Assembly (NCBI GenBank): GCA_012934845.2
Contig: WNNJ02003171.1
Coordinates: forward strand, 37,435 to 101,434
Length of the DNA: 64,000 bases
Reading direction: 5' to 3'
Origin: Pomphorhynchus laevis
Lineage: Eukaryota > Acanthocephala > Palaeacanthocephala > Echinorhynchida > Pomphorhynchidae
In this document: positions 1-11,112 of the stretch, in pieces
Layout of the letters: each line of letters begins with the position of its first letter
Numbering within the stretch: position 1 is the first letter of the stretch
Translations under genes and position numbers: made by a program
The notes under the pieces: model-generated
Told to the model about the DNA's origin: nothing
What the model saw: only the letters and a program-made list of their open reading frames with translations
Database searches by the model: none

Positions 1-1280
1 TCCGCAATCGTATCTTCCCTTTAAATTGGAAATCCGCGAACGTTCGTCCCCTCCTTAAAAAACAACAACTCAACCCCTCCCTTCCTTCTAACAATCGCCC
101 CATTTTACTAATACCTACTCTTTCTAAGCTCTTAGAACGCCTCATCTTAATACAGATCAACGCTTATCTCTTCACATCCAATCTGTACCTCCTTTCCAAT
201 CCGCTTTCCGCTCTAATCACTCCACAGAAATCGCCTGCATAAAAGTTTACAACGACTTACTCATTTCTCAAGACAAGGCTCTATATAGTGTTTTCATCTC
301 CCTAACCTCTCCTTCGCATTCAACATTGTCGACCACTTCGTCATCCTTTCTCGTTTTCGTTATACCTACGGCGTTTCTTCCTCCTCCGTAGCATGGTTTG
401 TCTCATATATATCCGACCGTTCTTTTGCGTATGTTCTAATTCATCTTCCTCCCCTCTCATCCCTATTTTTGCGGAGTCCCACAAGGTTCAGTCCTAGGGC
501 CCTAATATTCTCTTTTCTGCTTGGCGATCTCTCTCCGTTTATCAAACCTTACTCCTTTAACGTCATGCAATACGCCGATGACATACTCATCTATGATCAT
601 GCACCCGCACATCGCATTAACGATATCGTTATTTCTGCCTCCAACTGTATTTATTCTATCTACAAACGTCTCTCCAATCTCCATCTCGTTATAAACCCCG
701 ATAAGTCTAAAATAATGTGGATCCTCCCCCGTAAACCAAACATATCTCCTACCACTGTATCTTTTGACTCATCGATCATCCCCATAGTACACAATCTCAC
801 TTTCTTAGGCTTCCATTTCGATGATAACCTTTCCCTTAAACCCTTCGTTCGTGACAATGCCCGCTCGTCTAACTTAATTCTCCGTGACATCCGCCGTATC
901 CGCCCCCTTATCGACTTCCGTTCTTGTATGTCTCTTCTTTCATCGCTTCTTTTCCCTAAAATCGATTACTGCCTTAGCCTTTTCGTCAATTCTCCAAAAT
1001 CCATCATCCTACCCCTACAACGAATAATCAACTCTGCCGTTCGAGTGCTCTTTCGTCTCCGTAGCTTCGACCACACATCCACATATTTTACAAACTCTCC
1101 TGGCCCACCGTCTACATCCGCATCAAACTCCGCCTTCTCCTAGTAACTTTTCGTCTCATCATTGTCGGCTCCCCATCGTTCATCGACCTTCCTTTCTTAG
1201 ACGACACTCGCCCCACCTCGCTATCGCTGCGTTCCCGTCATTTCCTCTTACTACACGTTGCCAATTACTCCAACAACTAC
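1..1280 (+). mobile_element. LINE-A copy 1, CR1/L2-like non-LTR retrotransposon, RT to C-terminus
   Basis: This is the 3' half of a non-LTR retrotransposon ORF2, cut by the window edge. Reading the + strand gives the RT palm words: a decayed GVPQGS-like block near 470-500, then QYADDILIYDHAP near 568-610 (motif C, YADD) and NPDKSKIMW near 695-722. After the palm comes the usual LINE C-terminal region (LTFLGFHFDDNLSLKPF, then IDYCLSLF). The frame changes several times before 470 and after about 1140, so the copy is dead. Sequence words match the copies at 1482-3240, 4109-5459 and 7565-8405, so I treat them as one family. Family assignment to CR1/L2 rests on motif style only. Confidence 0.85.
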
Positions 1281-1284
1281 TATT

Positions 1285-1481
1285 GCGAATTTTAGTTACC
1301 GCCCACACCAAATATAGAACACATTAATTGTGTAATTTGGTATATAAGCCAAATATAAACCAGCATTTCGGCGACAAGGAATCAGCAGAAGCAGTAAAAG
1401 GACCGAAACACGAAATGTAGGCGTAGGCTCACTGCTGATGAGGTCCACCTACGCTGATTGTAGTGTACAGTGATGCTGATA
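1285..1481 (+). repeat. R1 repeat, copy 1 (5' part), with hammerhead-like words
   Basis: This stretch is nearly identical to 3550-3740, so it is a dispersed repeat. It contains CTGATGA at 1435-1441 flanked by TCACTG (1429-1434) and CAGTGA (1468-1473), and GGACCGAAACAC upstream near 1400. The repeat is interrupted at 1481 by LINE-A copy 2 and resumes at about 3252, where the next R1 words (GGGAATCAAACAACC) appear. See the findings for the ribozyme reading. Confidence 0.75.
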
Positions 1482-3240
1482 ATAATACAATAATTTATTT
1501 AACGTGGCAAATACGTGCAAAATGCACGCTTACATGACCACTAACAAACAAAAAAAGAACATCAAAGGTCACAGGTAATTAGTTAATTGTTGAAATAAAA
1601 TTGGATTTGGCGTTTGAAGTACGGCATAGATGTTGATTGGCGGATATGAATAGGCAGTTGGTTCCACAAGAGAGGAGCAGCCACAACGAAGGAGCGGAAG
1701 CCAAAAGAGGTAGAGTAGATTGGGACATGTAAAAGAAGGGAATTACGGGAACGCAGAGCACAATACACAGTACGAGAATTGTCGAGAAAAGGAAGGTTGA
1801 GAAATGAAGGGGTATGAGAAGTTATAAGGCGAAAAGCAATGATAAGAAGACGAATTTGAACACGACAATAAATGGTAGGCCAATCAAGAGAAATAATATA
1901 GTGGGATGTATGATCAAAACGACGAAGACGGAGGAGAACTCGAACGGCAGCGTTGATGATGCGTTGTAAAGGAAGAAGAGTGGATTTAGGTGAGTTGGAA
2001 AATATACTAAGACAGTAATCAAGTCTTGAGAAAAGAAGAGAAGATATGAGAGTCATACAAGGGAAATCGATCAATCTACGAACTTGACGGAGATTGCGGA
2101 GTATCAAGGTAGATGAGCGTACTTTATCACTAACGAAAGGTTTAAGTGAAAGTCGGTTGTCGAAATGAAAGCCTAGGAAAACGAGATTATCAACGATAGG
2201 ATGAATTGTAGAATTTAGTGATACGAAAGGAGATTCTACGTCGAAGTTTCGAGGTAGGATCCACATAATTTTAGATTTATCAGGATTCAGAGAAAGGCGA
2301 AGGGAAGAAAGATGATTGGAAATTGAGACAAGACAGCTGGAAACAGAAACACTAAGATCATGAATACGAAAAGCAGGTGCGTGAGCATAGATGAGAATGT
2401 CATCAGCATATTGCATAACATGGAAGTTAAATTTATGAGAAATCGACGACAAGTCACCGTGAAGAAGAGAGAAAAGCATAGGGCCTAATACGGAGCCTTG
2501 TGGAACACCGGTCTGGATGGATGAAGGATGGGAGAGAGAAGAGTTAGAAAAGACGCGAAATGTACGGTTTGACAGATATGAAGAAAACCATGATACAGTG
2601 GGTAAAGAGAAGCCATAATCATGACGAAGGCGATGTAGAATAATCGAGTGATCGACGATGTCAAAAGCAGACGATAGATCAAGAGAAACTATGACACTAC
2701 ATAATTTATGATCGCGTGAGATGAGTAGGTCATTATAAACTTTCAGACAGGCAATTTCAGTAGAGTGATTAGAGCGAAAAGCGACTTGGAAGGGAGGAAA
2801 CAAGTTAGAGGAAAAGAGATATGTATTAACTTGCTTGAGAACGAGACGCTCAAGGAGTTTAGAGAGGGTTGGGAGAAGTGAGATTGGACGGTACGAAGAT
2901 GGTAGTGAGGAGTCGGGAGATTGCTTTTTGGTGATAGGACGAACATTGGCGCATTTCCAGATGGAAGGAAATGTACGGCTACAGATGGACGAGTTGAACA
3001 ATGTGGTTAGGAAGGGTGAGATGGAGGAGCAGATATTTTTAAGCAAGAGAGTTGGAATTGGGTCAGAAGGGGAGGTTTTATTAGGTAATGACATCAGAAC
3101 CGAAGAAACTTCATCAGACGAAACGGGAAGAAGGTGGAATAGTTCTGGGAGGGAAGTATTTAAAGAGAAGAGTGGGTACAAGGGGGCTACGGGTAGTAGG
3201 GAAAGTAAATTAGATAGCTTAGTTTGTAGATAAGAAGAAA
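1482..3240 (-). mobile_element. LINE-A copy 2, CR1/L2-like, 5'-truncated with long intact RT frame
   Basis: The minus strand carries an uninterrupted frame of 585 codons (3340 to 1583), of which about the last 555 belong to the LINE. It starts after the endonuclease, so the copy is 5'-truncated. Visible parts in order: RT fingers (SLPSSYRPISLLPTLSKLLE), motif [12 protein letters not shown], motif [11 protein letters not shown], motif C QYADDILIYAHA, thumb NPDKSKIMW, then the C-terminal region ending with WNQLPIHIRQSTSMPYFK. The open frame makes this the youngest-looking LINE here. The first ~30 codons of the open frame come from the flanking R1 repeat and are not LINE. The 3' end at 1482 is a short ATT-rich tail. 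The copy lies inside an R1 repeat. Confidence 0.9.
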
Positions 3241-3251
3241 TGTGTGGTTGT

Positions 3252-3345
3252 TTGATGGGAATCAAACAACCACACGAAGATAATATCAAACCGACCAGTG
3301 AAGAATAGCGGCTCGTGTATGCAATATATTCACAATACAAGTTAA
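3252..3345 (+). repeat. R1 repeat, copy 1 (3' part, after the LINE-A insertion)
   Basis: The segment resumes R1 with GGGAATCAAACAACC, then ACACGAAG and CTCGTGTATGC, which form a possible 7-bp stem (ACACGAG/CTCGTGT in the other copies). The same block follows CAGTGATGCTGAT without interruption at 3722-3835, which shows that the LINE split this copy. The junction also creates a local palindrome at 3241-3275 (GTGTGGTTGTTTGAT / ATCAAACAACCACAC). Confidence 0.65.
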
Positions 3346-3494
3346 AATAAAAGTCACAATAGAAATTTGTGGTTGTTCGTGTGGTTGTTTATATAAGTCA
3401 CAATAGAAATTTGTGGTTGTTCGTGTGGTTGTTTGATGGGAATCAAACAACCACACGAGGATAATATCAAACCGACCAGTGAAGATATTTGACT
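3346..3494 (+). repeat. R1-derived fragments in direct and inverted order
   Basis: Short pieces of R1 recur here: GTCACAATAGAAATTTGTGG twice (about 3352 and 3400), and another inverted pair GTGTGGTTGTTTGAT/ATCAAACAACCACAC near 3437-3471, followed by ACACGAGGATAATATC. The order of pieces suggests repeated local duplication and inversion of an R1 end. Confidence 0.55.
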
Positions 3495-3591
3495 TAACAC
3501 AATTAATGTGTTCTATATTTGGTGTGGGCGATAACGAATTGCAAATATTAGTTATCGCCCGCACCAAATATAGAACACATTAATTGTGTAA
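3495..3591. repeat. 41-bp-arm palindrome at an R1 start
   Basis: The arms 3495-3535 and 3551-3591 are almost perfect inverted copies (ATTAATGTGTTCTATATTTG and its complement) around a 15-bp spacer. The right arm is the normal start of the R1 copy that follows; the left arm is its mirror image. Only two or so mismatches are visible. Confidence 0.8.
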
Positions 3592-3839
3592 TTTGGTATA
3601 TAAGCCAAATATAAACCAGCATTTCGGCGACAAGGAATCAGCAGAAGCAGTAAAAGGACCGAAACACGAAATGTAGGCGTGGACTCACTGCTGATGAGGT
3701 CCACCTACGCTGATTGTATTGTACAGTGATGCTGATGGGAATCAAACAACCACACGAGGATAATATCAAACCAATCAGTGAAGAATAGCGGCTCGTGTAT
3801 GCAATATATTCACAATAGAAGTTATAATATTATTCTCAG
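3550..3839 (+). repeat. R1 repeat, copy 2 (complete, uninterrupted)
   Basis: This is the reference copy of R1, about 290 bp. Order of landmarks: GTTATCGCCCGCACC, GGTATATAAGCC, GGACCGAAACAC (about 3657-3668), TCACTGCTGATGAGGTCC (about 3686-3703), CCTACGCTGATTG, TGTACAGTGATGCTGAT, GGGAATCAAACAACC, ACACGAGG...CTCGTGTATGC. GCGTGG and CCTACGC can also pair across the middle. No ORF is present. It ends where the LINE-C ORF1 remnant begins. Confidence 0.75.
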
Positions 3840-6800
3840 CGGAATCCCAGAATCAACTGTAGAAAATTCCCAAGAACGATTAAATCATATATTAGATTAC
3901 GCGACATTTTTGTCAGCTTTGCAGTAAGGTGATGATGAAATTGCAAATTGTTTGAACTACACAAGGTGTTTAGATTTAGAAAAAAGTTAACTGATAAGCC
4001 TCGATTATTGAAAGTCTTAATGAGTTCTGTTGATCATGCAAATATCTTATTAAAGCGTGGGTATCAATTGAACGGAACCAATACACGTATTCTTCGCGAT
4101 CTCGCATAAACAACAATAATAATTTATTTAAAATGACAAATGCGTACAATCTGCACGCTTACAAGTCCACTAACTAAAAAACAGCTAGAGTCATATAGAT
4201 AAATTTCTTCAATTGTTAAAATGTGATCGGATTTGGCGTTTGAAACACGGCATTGAGGTTGATTGGCGTATAAGAATGAATAGATGATTCCACGAGAGAG
4301 GAGCAGCCTTAAGGAAAGAGCGGAAGCCAATAGAGGTAGAGTAGTTTGGGACATGTAAAAGAAGGGAATTACGGAAACGCAAAGAACAGTAATCAGGACG
4401 AGAAATGTCGAGTAAAGAAAGGTTGAGAAATGAAGGGGTATGAAAATTTACAAGCTGGAAAGCAATGAGACAAAGACGAATTTGAACACGACAATAAATT
4501 GTAGGCAAATTGAGAGAGGCAAGATGGTGGGATGTATGATCAAAACGATGAAGACGGAGGATAATTCGGACGGCTGCGTTTACGATGTGTTGTAGTGAAA
4601 GAAGAGTGGATTTAGGTGAGTTTGAAAATAGTCTAAGACAGTAATTAAGTCTCGAGAAAAGGAGAGAAGATATGAGGTCATACAAGACGGGAAATCGATC
4701 AATCTACAAATTTGACGGAGGTTGCGGAGAATAAAGGTAGATGAGCGTACTTTATTTCTCAGAAAGGTTTAAGTGAAAGTCGGTTGTCGAAATGGAAGCC
4801 TAGGAAAACGAGATTGTCAACGATAGGAAGAATTGTAGAATTTAATGATACGGAGGGAGGTTTTACGCCTAAGCGTCGAGGAAGAATCCGCATTATTTTG
4901 GATTTATTAAGATTCAGAGTAAGACGAAGAGAAGAAATATGATTGAAAATTGAGGCAAGACAGTTGGAAGCAGAAACATTAAGATAACAAATACGATAAG
5001 CAGATGCATGAGCATATATGGGAATGTCATCACATATTGAATAACATGGAAATTAAATGTATGAGAAATAGAAAACAAATCACCGAGAAAAGAGAAAAGC
5101 AGAAGGCCTAAAACGGAGCCTTGTGGATTTGATCGCGCGAGATGTGTAAGTCGTTATAAACTTGAAGACATGCAATTTCAGTGGAGTGATTAGAGCGAAA
5201 AGCAGCTTGGAAGCGAGGAAACAAGTTTGAGGAAAATAGATATGCATTCACTTGCTTGAGAACAAGACGTTCAAGGAGTTTGGAGATGGTTGAGAGAAGT
5301 GAGATATGACAGTACGAAGATAGTAGTGGGCAGTCGAGAGATTGCTTTTTGATAAAAGTACGAACAGTGGCTCATTTTTAGTAGTAAGGAAATGTGTGTC
5401 AACGGATAGGCAAGTTGAACAATGTGGTTAGGAAGGGTGAGATAGATGAGCAGATATTTTAGAGGACCGTATAAAGCATTTATTGAACCGCATTAGAGGA
5501 CCGTATGAGGTTAGGAAAGCAAATGAACAATTGAAAAGTCGTTTAGCTAGTAGTGAAGTTAAGCTTTGTGTTCGAAATTTTCGCGTTGTGAAATGACGAC
5601 CGACAGTTAGATGGATTTCGATGAAGCATCTATAACAAAACTAACAACGAATTTTTACAATGTTGTCAGATTGTGGATCTTCCGATGATGTCTTCTTCTA
5701 ACAGTAACAGTCGAGAAATTTGTCCATTGTTAGGATGTCTGGTTTCATTCGAATGTATTTTTGAGGCGAAACAACAAACATATAGTTTTAGTAATGTTTC
5801 ACGGCATTTGTCAATAGGCTATTCGAATTTGCGTAGTTTGATAGCTCAGGTCGTAGAACTTAAGCAACATATTATGTCACATTCGTACGATTTTTTTGTA
5901 TAACTGAATTCTGGTTACATATTAATGTTACAGATACCCATATTAGCATTCCAGGTTATCGACTGCTGCGAGCTGATCGAATATCGGGTAAGCGTGGAAG
6001 TGGAGTTGCTGCGTACGTTCGCAACAATTGCATTATATCAAATATATCATGTTAGTGTGACGAGTATGGATCGTTTGAGAGTTTGCGCTTTTATGCTAAC
6101 TGTAAGTTCGTCGGTATTAATATTTGCGTTCTATATCGGTTCCTATCAAACTTGATAGGGATCGTTGAAAGCGATCCCTATCAGTTCCAACAAATTTTGA
6201 TGCTTTAAAAACACTATTGAGCTCGTTGTGCATTAGCAAACATTTTATACTCTCTGTCGATTTCAATTTTAAATATTTGTAGTTAATTTAAGCCGGAATC
6301 CATTCTCGATTTAGCATTTACCAAAAGTATCAATGACATAGAAAGAGTTAGTTATCTGCCACCTATCGGTAACAGTGATCATTGTGTACTCGCTTTAGAG
6401 CAAACTCCTAGCATTCGTATCTGTAATAATTGTGAGAAAGTATTTAAGCGTCAATGGTCGAAGGTCAGAACTCAAGTAATTTTAAATTTAAGTCAGCTTC
6501 ATCCACTTCGCGTGATAGTAAAGATAAGAACTACTTAATCAGATTTTGGATTATCTAATAAATATTTTGGAAACATTCGCTCCAACTACTCAATCAGATT
6601 TTGGATTATCTAATGAATATTTTAGAAACATTCGCTCAGACATGTGCAATTTCTTCACAATCAAAATTCCCCACTTGGTTTGATAAATATCTGAAGCTTA
6701 TGTTTAAAACTCGAAATCATTTTTGGCGCATGTCACGTTCAGATTCGAATCTAATTCCTCGTTATTGACTAATACGAAACTTATGCACAAGACTAAAACT

Positions 6801-7510
6801 AAGAAATCGGAATAAGTTCTCAGCAGTTATTATTGCGATAAAGGCTTATGAATAGCCTAAACAATTTTGAGCATATGTTCGCCGCAATAGATACCGGTAG
6901 AAGATTGAAAAGTTCATGATGTATATTGTTCATGATGGATATTTAGATATTATTGTCTATCGATACTTGAAAATAAAGTTGAACACTGACTTCACCCTTG
7001 GTAAAGTTACTCGGGCATTTTATTGTATAAAAAGCGCATTCATCAAGTTAAGCTGTCAAATGTTCAAGAGGTTATTCACCTCCCTCAGGCTTGTATTCAG
7101 GAATACAAGCCTGAATGCAGAATTTCTCCCTCTGGAATACTGCATTGAGGCTTGTTTTACTGTTACTAAGCGAGAACTATTAGACCTGCAGTATATTCTT
7201 AGGCGGGGATCGATGCTCTGTGTTGACTTAGGTGGTAGTGATTATCATGTACGTCTTAACCGTTCATGTATCGTTGGAAATGCTTTGTCTATGGTATATG
7301 TCGAATAGTGCGGTGGGTTATCCCACCGATGCGGGTAGGTAGGTTGTAGGGACATATTAGAGTTTTGTATAAATCTCGATTTGGCAGATTACAGAAAATA
7401 TTTAGACTGTCGAGGAAAAGAATTAACATGTGGAATTCGCTGCCCGATAAAGTCGTTGCTGATCCAAGCTTGATCACGTTTAAATCACGATGCTGTAAAT
7501 GGGTACCTTA
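3840..7510 (+). mobile_element. LINE-C, decayed CR1-like element with ORF1 and ORF2 remnants, interrupted by LINE-A copy 3
   Basis: An older LINE can be followed in pieces. ORF1: about 3845-4108 reads IPESTVENSQERLNHILDYA and, in a shifted frame, DKPRLLKVLMSSVDHANILL, which resemble the RRM-type ORF1 protein of CR1-like LINEs; it continues after the nested insertion at 5492-5600 (RKANEQLKSRLASSEVKLCV). ORF2 endonuclease: about 5930-6060 reads HISIPGYRLLRADRISGKRG and GVAAYVRNNC, then SILDLAFTKS and GNSDHCVLAL near 6300-6400. A C-terminal block (MWNSLPDKVVADPSLITFKS) lies near 7420-7485. The catalytic RT core is not visible between about 6800 and 7000, so an internal deletion is likely. Confidence 0.7.
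4109..5459 (-). mobile_element. LINE-A copy 3, decayed, nested in LINE-C
   Basis: The minus strand matches LINE-A copy 2 over its RT thumb and C-terminus, for example DLISSLLFSRLNYCLRLFSN near 4620-4685 and a C-terminal block near 4210-4350. The upstream RT part (about 4690-5450) is recognisable at DNA level but its frame is broken in several places and the motif A/B region is missing around 5125-5130. It separates the two halves of the LINE-C ORF1 remnant, so it inserted into LINE-C. Confidence 0.8.
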
Positions 7511-7564
7511 AAATGCCGCAATTCTGCAAGTCTACATAACTATAGTATTTAGCTATGATCCGTT

Positions 7565-8405
7565 GAATTACTATTTGATTTTTGTTAATTGTTTTTCTTT
7601 TTTTCTCATCTTCCTCGACCTCTCCTCCGCCTTCGACATTGTCGACCACTCCGTCCTCCTTTCTCGCCTTCGTTATGATTACGGCTTTTCTTCTTCCTCC
7701 GTAGCATGGTTTGCCTCATATCTATCCGATCGTGCCTTTCGCGTCTGTTCTAATTTATCATCATCCCTCCCATCCCTATTTTTGCGGGGTCCCACAAGGT
7801 TCAGTCCTAGGTCCCCTGCTTTTCTCTCTTATACTTCACGATCTCTCTCCGTTTACCAAACGTTTTTCTTTTAACGTCATGCAATACAACGATGACATCC
7901 TCATCTATGCTCATGCACCCGCACATCGCATACACGATATGGCCATTTCTGCCTCCAACTGTATTTCTTCTATCTATGAACTTCTCTCCAATCTCCATCT
8001 CGTTCTAAACCCCGACAAGTCTAAAATAATGTGGATTTCCCGTAAACCAAACATATCTCCTACCACTGTATCGTTTGCCTCATCGATCATCCCCATAGTA
8101 CACAATCTCACATTCTTAGGCTTCCATTTCGATGATAACCTTTCCCTTAAACCCTTCGTCCGTGACAAGGTCCGCTCGTCTAACTTAATTATCCGTGACA
8201 TCCGCCGTATCCGCCCCCTTATCGACTTCTATTCTTGTATGTCTATTCTTTCATCGTTTCTTTTCCCTAAAATCGATTACTGCCTTAGCCTTTTCGCCAA
8301 TTATCTAAAATCCATCATCCTACACCTACAACACATAATCAACTCCGCCGTTCGAGTGCTCTTTCGTCTCCGTCGCTTTGACCACACATCCACATATCTT
8401 GACTA
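7565..8405 (+). mobile_element. LINE-A copy 4, RT fragment
   Basis: The + strand reads [20 protein letters not shown] (motif A), [20 protein letters not shown] (motif B), QYNDDILIYAHAP (motif C with N in place of the usual A) and LNPDKSKIMW. One frame change lies near 7790, so motif A and motif B are in different frames. The piece is cut at both ends: it starts at motif A and stops within the C-terminal region (FDHTSTYLD). It abuts the LTR-element fossil that follows. Confidence 0.85.
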
Positions 8406-8416
8406 ACTCTTTAAAA

Positions 8417-9576
8417 ATAAATCCTTTTTTAAATACTTACTAGTCATTATAAACGAATACTCACGATATCCGTTCGTATATCTCTGTGCGGATACTTCTG
8501 CGAAAACTGGAACGTTGTCTACAGAATCTTTTCTCGACCTTTGAAGCCCCAGAGGTAGTGCATTCTGACGGATGCAGCTAATTCACTTATGTAGAACTGT
8601 GTGAGTTCTTATGGAGCAATGGTACGAATATTGTTCACACAACACCATACCACCCAATTGGAAAAGGCCTGAATGGAGTAATATGGAAAACTATCTAACT
8701 GGCTGTTAAATTCCGATGTCTTCCTCAACTCAATGGAAATCAGTATTAGATGTGGCTTTGCATTTTTTCAAATCTTTCCTGTGCACTGCCACCAACTCTA
8801 CTCCTCGTGAACAGATCTTCAACTTTTCAAACAAATCGAGCAACTGATACTCCATCCCCAGCTGGCTAATGCCTGGTCCTGCTTTACTTCGAAACTTTCG
8901 ACAAACCAAATAAGATCCTGTGGTGGTGCCTATCGAAATTGTGAATTCAAACCCGAATTACTCAAGTCCGTTATCCTAATGGGAAGGAAGCAACAATGTT
9001 GACATCAGATCTTGCTCCATCAGATAATTCGACTAATAGAAAATGGGATGTTGTGGAAAGTTTTGGTGATCAATATCTTGATAACCAGTTTGAAAAACAG
9101 AGTCAGAAACGAAGTAACCTCACTGGAAAACTCATTGACAAGAATAATTACTCTGAAAATCTTCAGGATCCAGGTTGTGATGCTAATATCCAACACCATG
9201 AGGCACTTGGCTCACGACAGAATATTAGTGATAGTATTTGAGCTGTTAAAAAATCGATCCTCTTCGAGTGGAGTGCGATGAAGATGATGTATTCAACTTC
9301 ATACCGGAACGTTCTTCACGGGGTCGAGTTATCAGGAGAAGCTGCTGGTGCTAATACATAAATGGGGGAGAATGTGATGGTTGAACTAATATTTTATTGA
9401 CTAACTCTATTTGTAAATTGTTGAATAACACCTGTAGCCGGTTGTTTCTAACAGCTATTAAATACTGGCGTGGACACTTCAAGTTATTTCAGTCATTGAA
9501 TTTTTTCTGTGAACAGTTAAAATAGCCATTTGCGACTAATAACTTATGTGAAAATAAATATATTGAGTCTTAAACA
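8417..9576 (+). mobile_element. Fossil Ty3/gypsy-type LTR retrotransposon: integrase end and 3' LTR
   Basis: This is a broken 3' end of an LTR retrotransposon. Integrase-like words in the order expected for the Ty3/gypsy family are visible in the first ~500 bp (an EYSRYPF block, a VHSDG block, a TPYHP block), and a C-terminal tail follows. A purine-rich tract near 9364-9372 is followed by a candidate LTR of about 200 bp (9373-9576) that begins with TG and ends with CA. Several breaks are present and the upstream half of the element is absent. I judge it old. It is a fossil only. Confidence 0.7.
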
Positions 9577-9953
9577 TTAAGATAAAAAATATCGACATGC
9601 CAAACCGTCGAAATCTTAAGAGAAAATAACAATTTATAGGTCAAAATTTAAAATTATTAAATTGTGACAAGTAGATGGTGTTAAGATATTTAATGTGGCA
9701 CTTATACAAATTATGCAACAATACCTCAATACATCTAACATTCAGTTGTTAAATTCAAATTTTTAAATTGAAACTGATTTTTATATAATTTTTCGAATAA
9801 ATCTATACATAAGTTGGTAAAAAAAAGTCCATAATTGGAAATAACTACTGTAATTTTGTACTAAAAAGTGTCATTAAAATATTGTTGTCGAAATTTTGAA
9901 AAAAAAACAATGTTTTTTGATCAAAAAGTTTATTTTTTTTACAAATACAATTA
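9577..9953. other. AT-rich spacer, no gene seen
   Basis: About 380 bp of AT-rich sequence between the LTR fossil and the 221-bp repeats of LINE-B. It may include the LINE-B 5' flank. I see no conserved reading frame. Confidence 0.5.
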
Positions 9954-10616
9954 GATAAAATATAAAATGCATACAGTGATACTTATACAAATTATGCTGT
10001 ATATAGTAGATAAAGCTTAAGAAGTACATCAAGGTTAAGAAGCCGATGCAAAGGCATCTTTTATTTAATGTCTTCCTTAGGCCTTTCTGTAAAAAATTGA
10101 TCAATAGGGTCATTTTCAATTCAGTCAAGCTGTACGAGACAGAGCTCAAGATCTCATTTGTCTTTGCTGATCTGGATAAAATATAAAATGCATACAGTGA
10201 TACTTATACAAATTATGCTGTATATAGTAGATAAAGCTTAAGAAGTACATCAAGGTTAAGAAGCCGATGCAAAGGCATATCTTATTTAATGTCTTCCTTA
10301 GGCCTTTCTGTAAAAAATTGATCAATAGGGTCATTTTCAATTCAGTCAAGCTGTACGAGACAGAGCTCAAGATCTCATTTGTCTTTGCTGATCTGGATAA
10401 AATATAAAATGCATACAGTGATACTTATACAAATTATGCTGTATATAGTAGATAAAGCTTAAGAAGTACATCAAGGTTAAGAAGCCGATGCAAAGGCATA
10501 TCTTATTTAATGTCTTCCTTAGGCCTTTCTGTAAAAAATTGATCAATAGGGTCATTTTCAATTCAGTCAAGCTGTACGAGACAGAGCTCAAGATCTCATT
10601 TGTCTCTGCTGATCTG
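9954..10616 (+). repeat. 221-bp tandem triplication at the 5' end of LINE-B copy 1
   Basis: Three head-to-tail units of exactly 221 bp start at 9954, 10175 and 10396 (each begins GATAAAATATAAAATGC). Units 2 and 3 are nearly identical; unit 1 differs at a few bases. The third unit runs on into the LINE-B ORF1, so every unit contains the beginning of ORF1 (reading FNVFLRPFCKKLINRVIFNS) plus the region before it. The minus-strand open frames here are just a by-product of the repeat. Confidence 0.9.
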
Positions 10617-11112
10617 GCAAAGGACTATATAGATCACTTTGAATCAGCCTTATATGAATATGGTGCAATTCTTTCTAAACCCATTCTTGGCACTCTAAAA
10701 ATATCGAATTTACCCTGTCACCTTGATGATACTGATATTAAACTACTAGAAAAATCCTATAAGGTTTCTAACTTCCGGTCTATTCTGGGTAAAGGGGGTA
10801 ACCCAATACCCATTGGGTTCTGCTCTGCCCCACTGGAATACGGAGAAGTTCTGATGAACTCTAAATGTAACCACCTTTTGGGCTTTAATCTTTGTTTTAC
10901 ACTTATTGGAAAAGATGAATATACCTATTATCACTGCAGCCGGTGTCACAAATGGAGGACACTGGGCATCCAGCTGCAGTGAGACACCAACATGTGGAGC
11001 GTGTGGTTCGTCCGACTGTGCGGCTCTACAGACTGATCTTCGTTGCGAGGCCCCTCATCATGCTCTAATTGTGATGGGGTGCCATTTTGCCTGGAGCAGG
11101 AAATGTGCATAA
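10488..11112 (+). mobile_element. LINE-B copy 1, ORF1 (nucleic-acid-binding protein with zinc knuckles), frame-broken
   Basis: The open frame 10488-10982 (164 codons) contains KPILGTLKISNLPCHLDDTD and FRSILGKGGNPIPIGFC, a fold similar in layout to the RNA-binding ORF1 of Jockey-type LINEs, and ends in HCSRCHKW. One frame shift near 10950 leads into GGHWASSCSE and CGACGSSDCA with further Cys and His residues to C-A at 11110, which look like two or three CCHC-type zinc knuckles. The 14.9-15.4 kb copy carries the same protein in decayed form. Start position is uncertain because of the 221-bp triplication. Confidence 0.7.

Noticed and set aside
9874-10591. Three identical minus-strand open frames of about 74-91 codons
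   Set aside because: They are mirror frames of the 221-bp triplication; the real coding strand is + (LINE-B ORF1).
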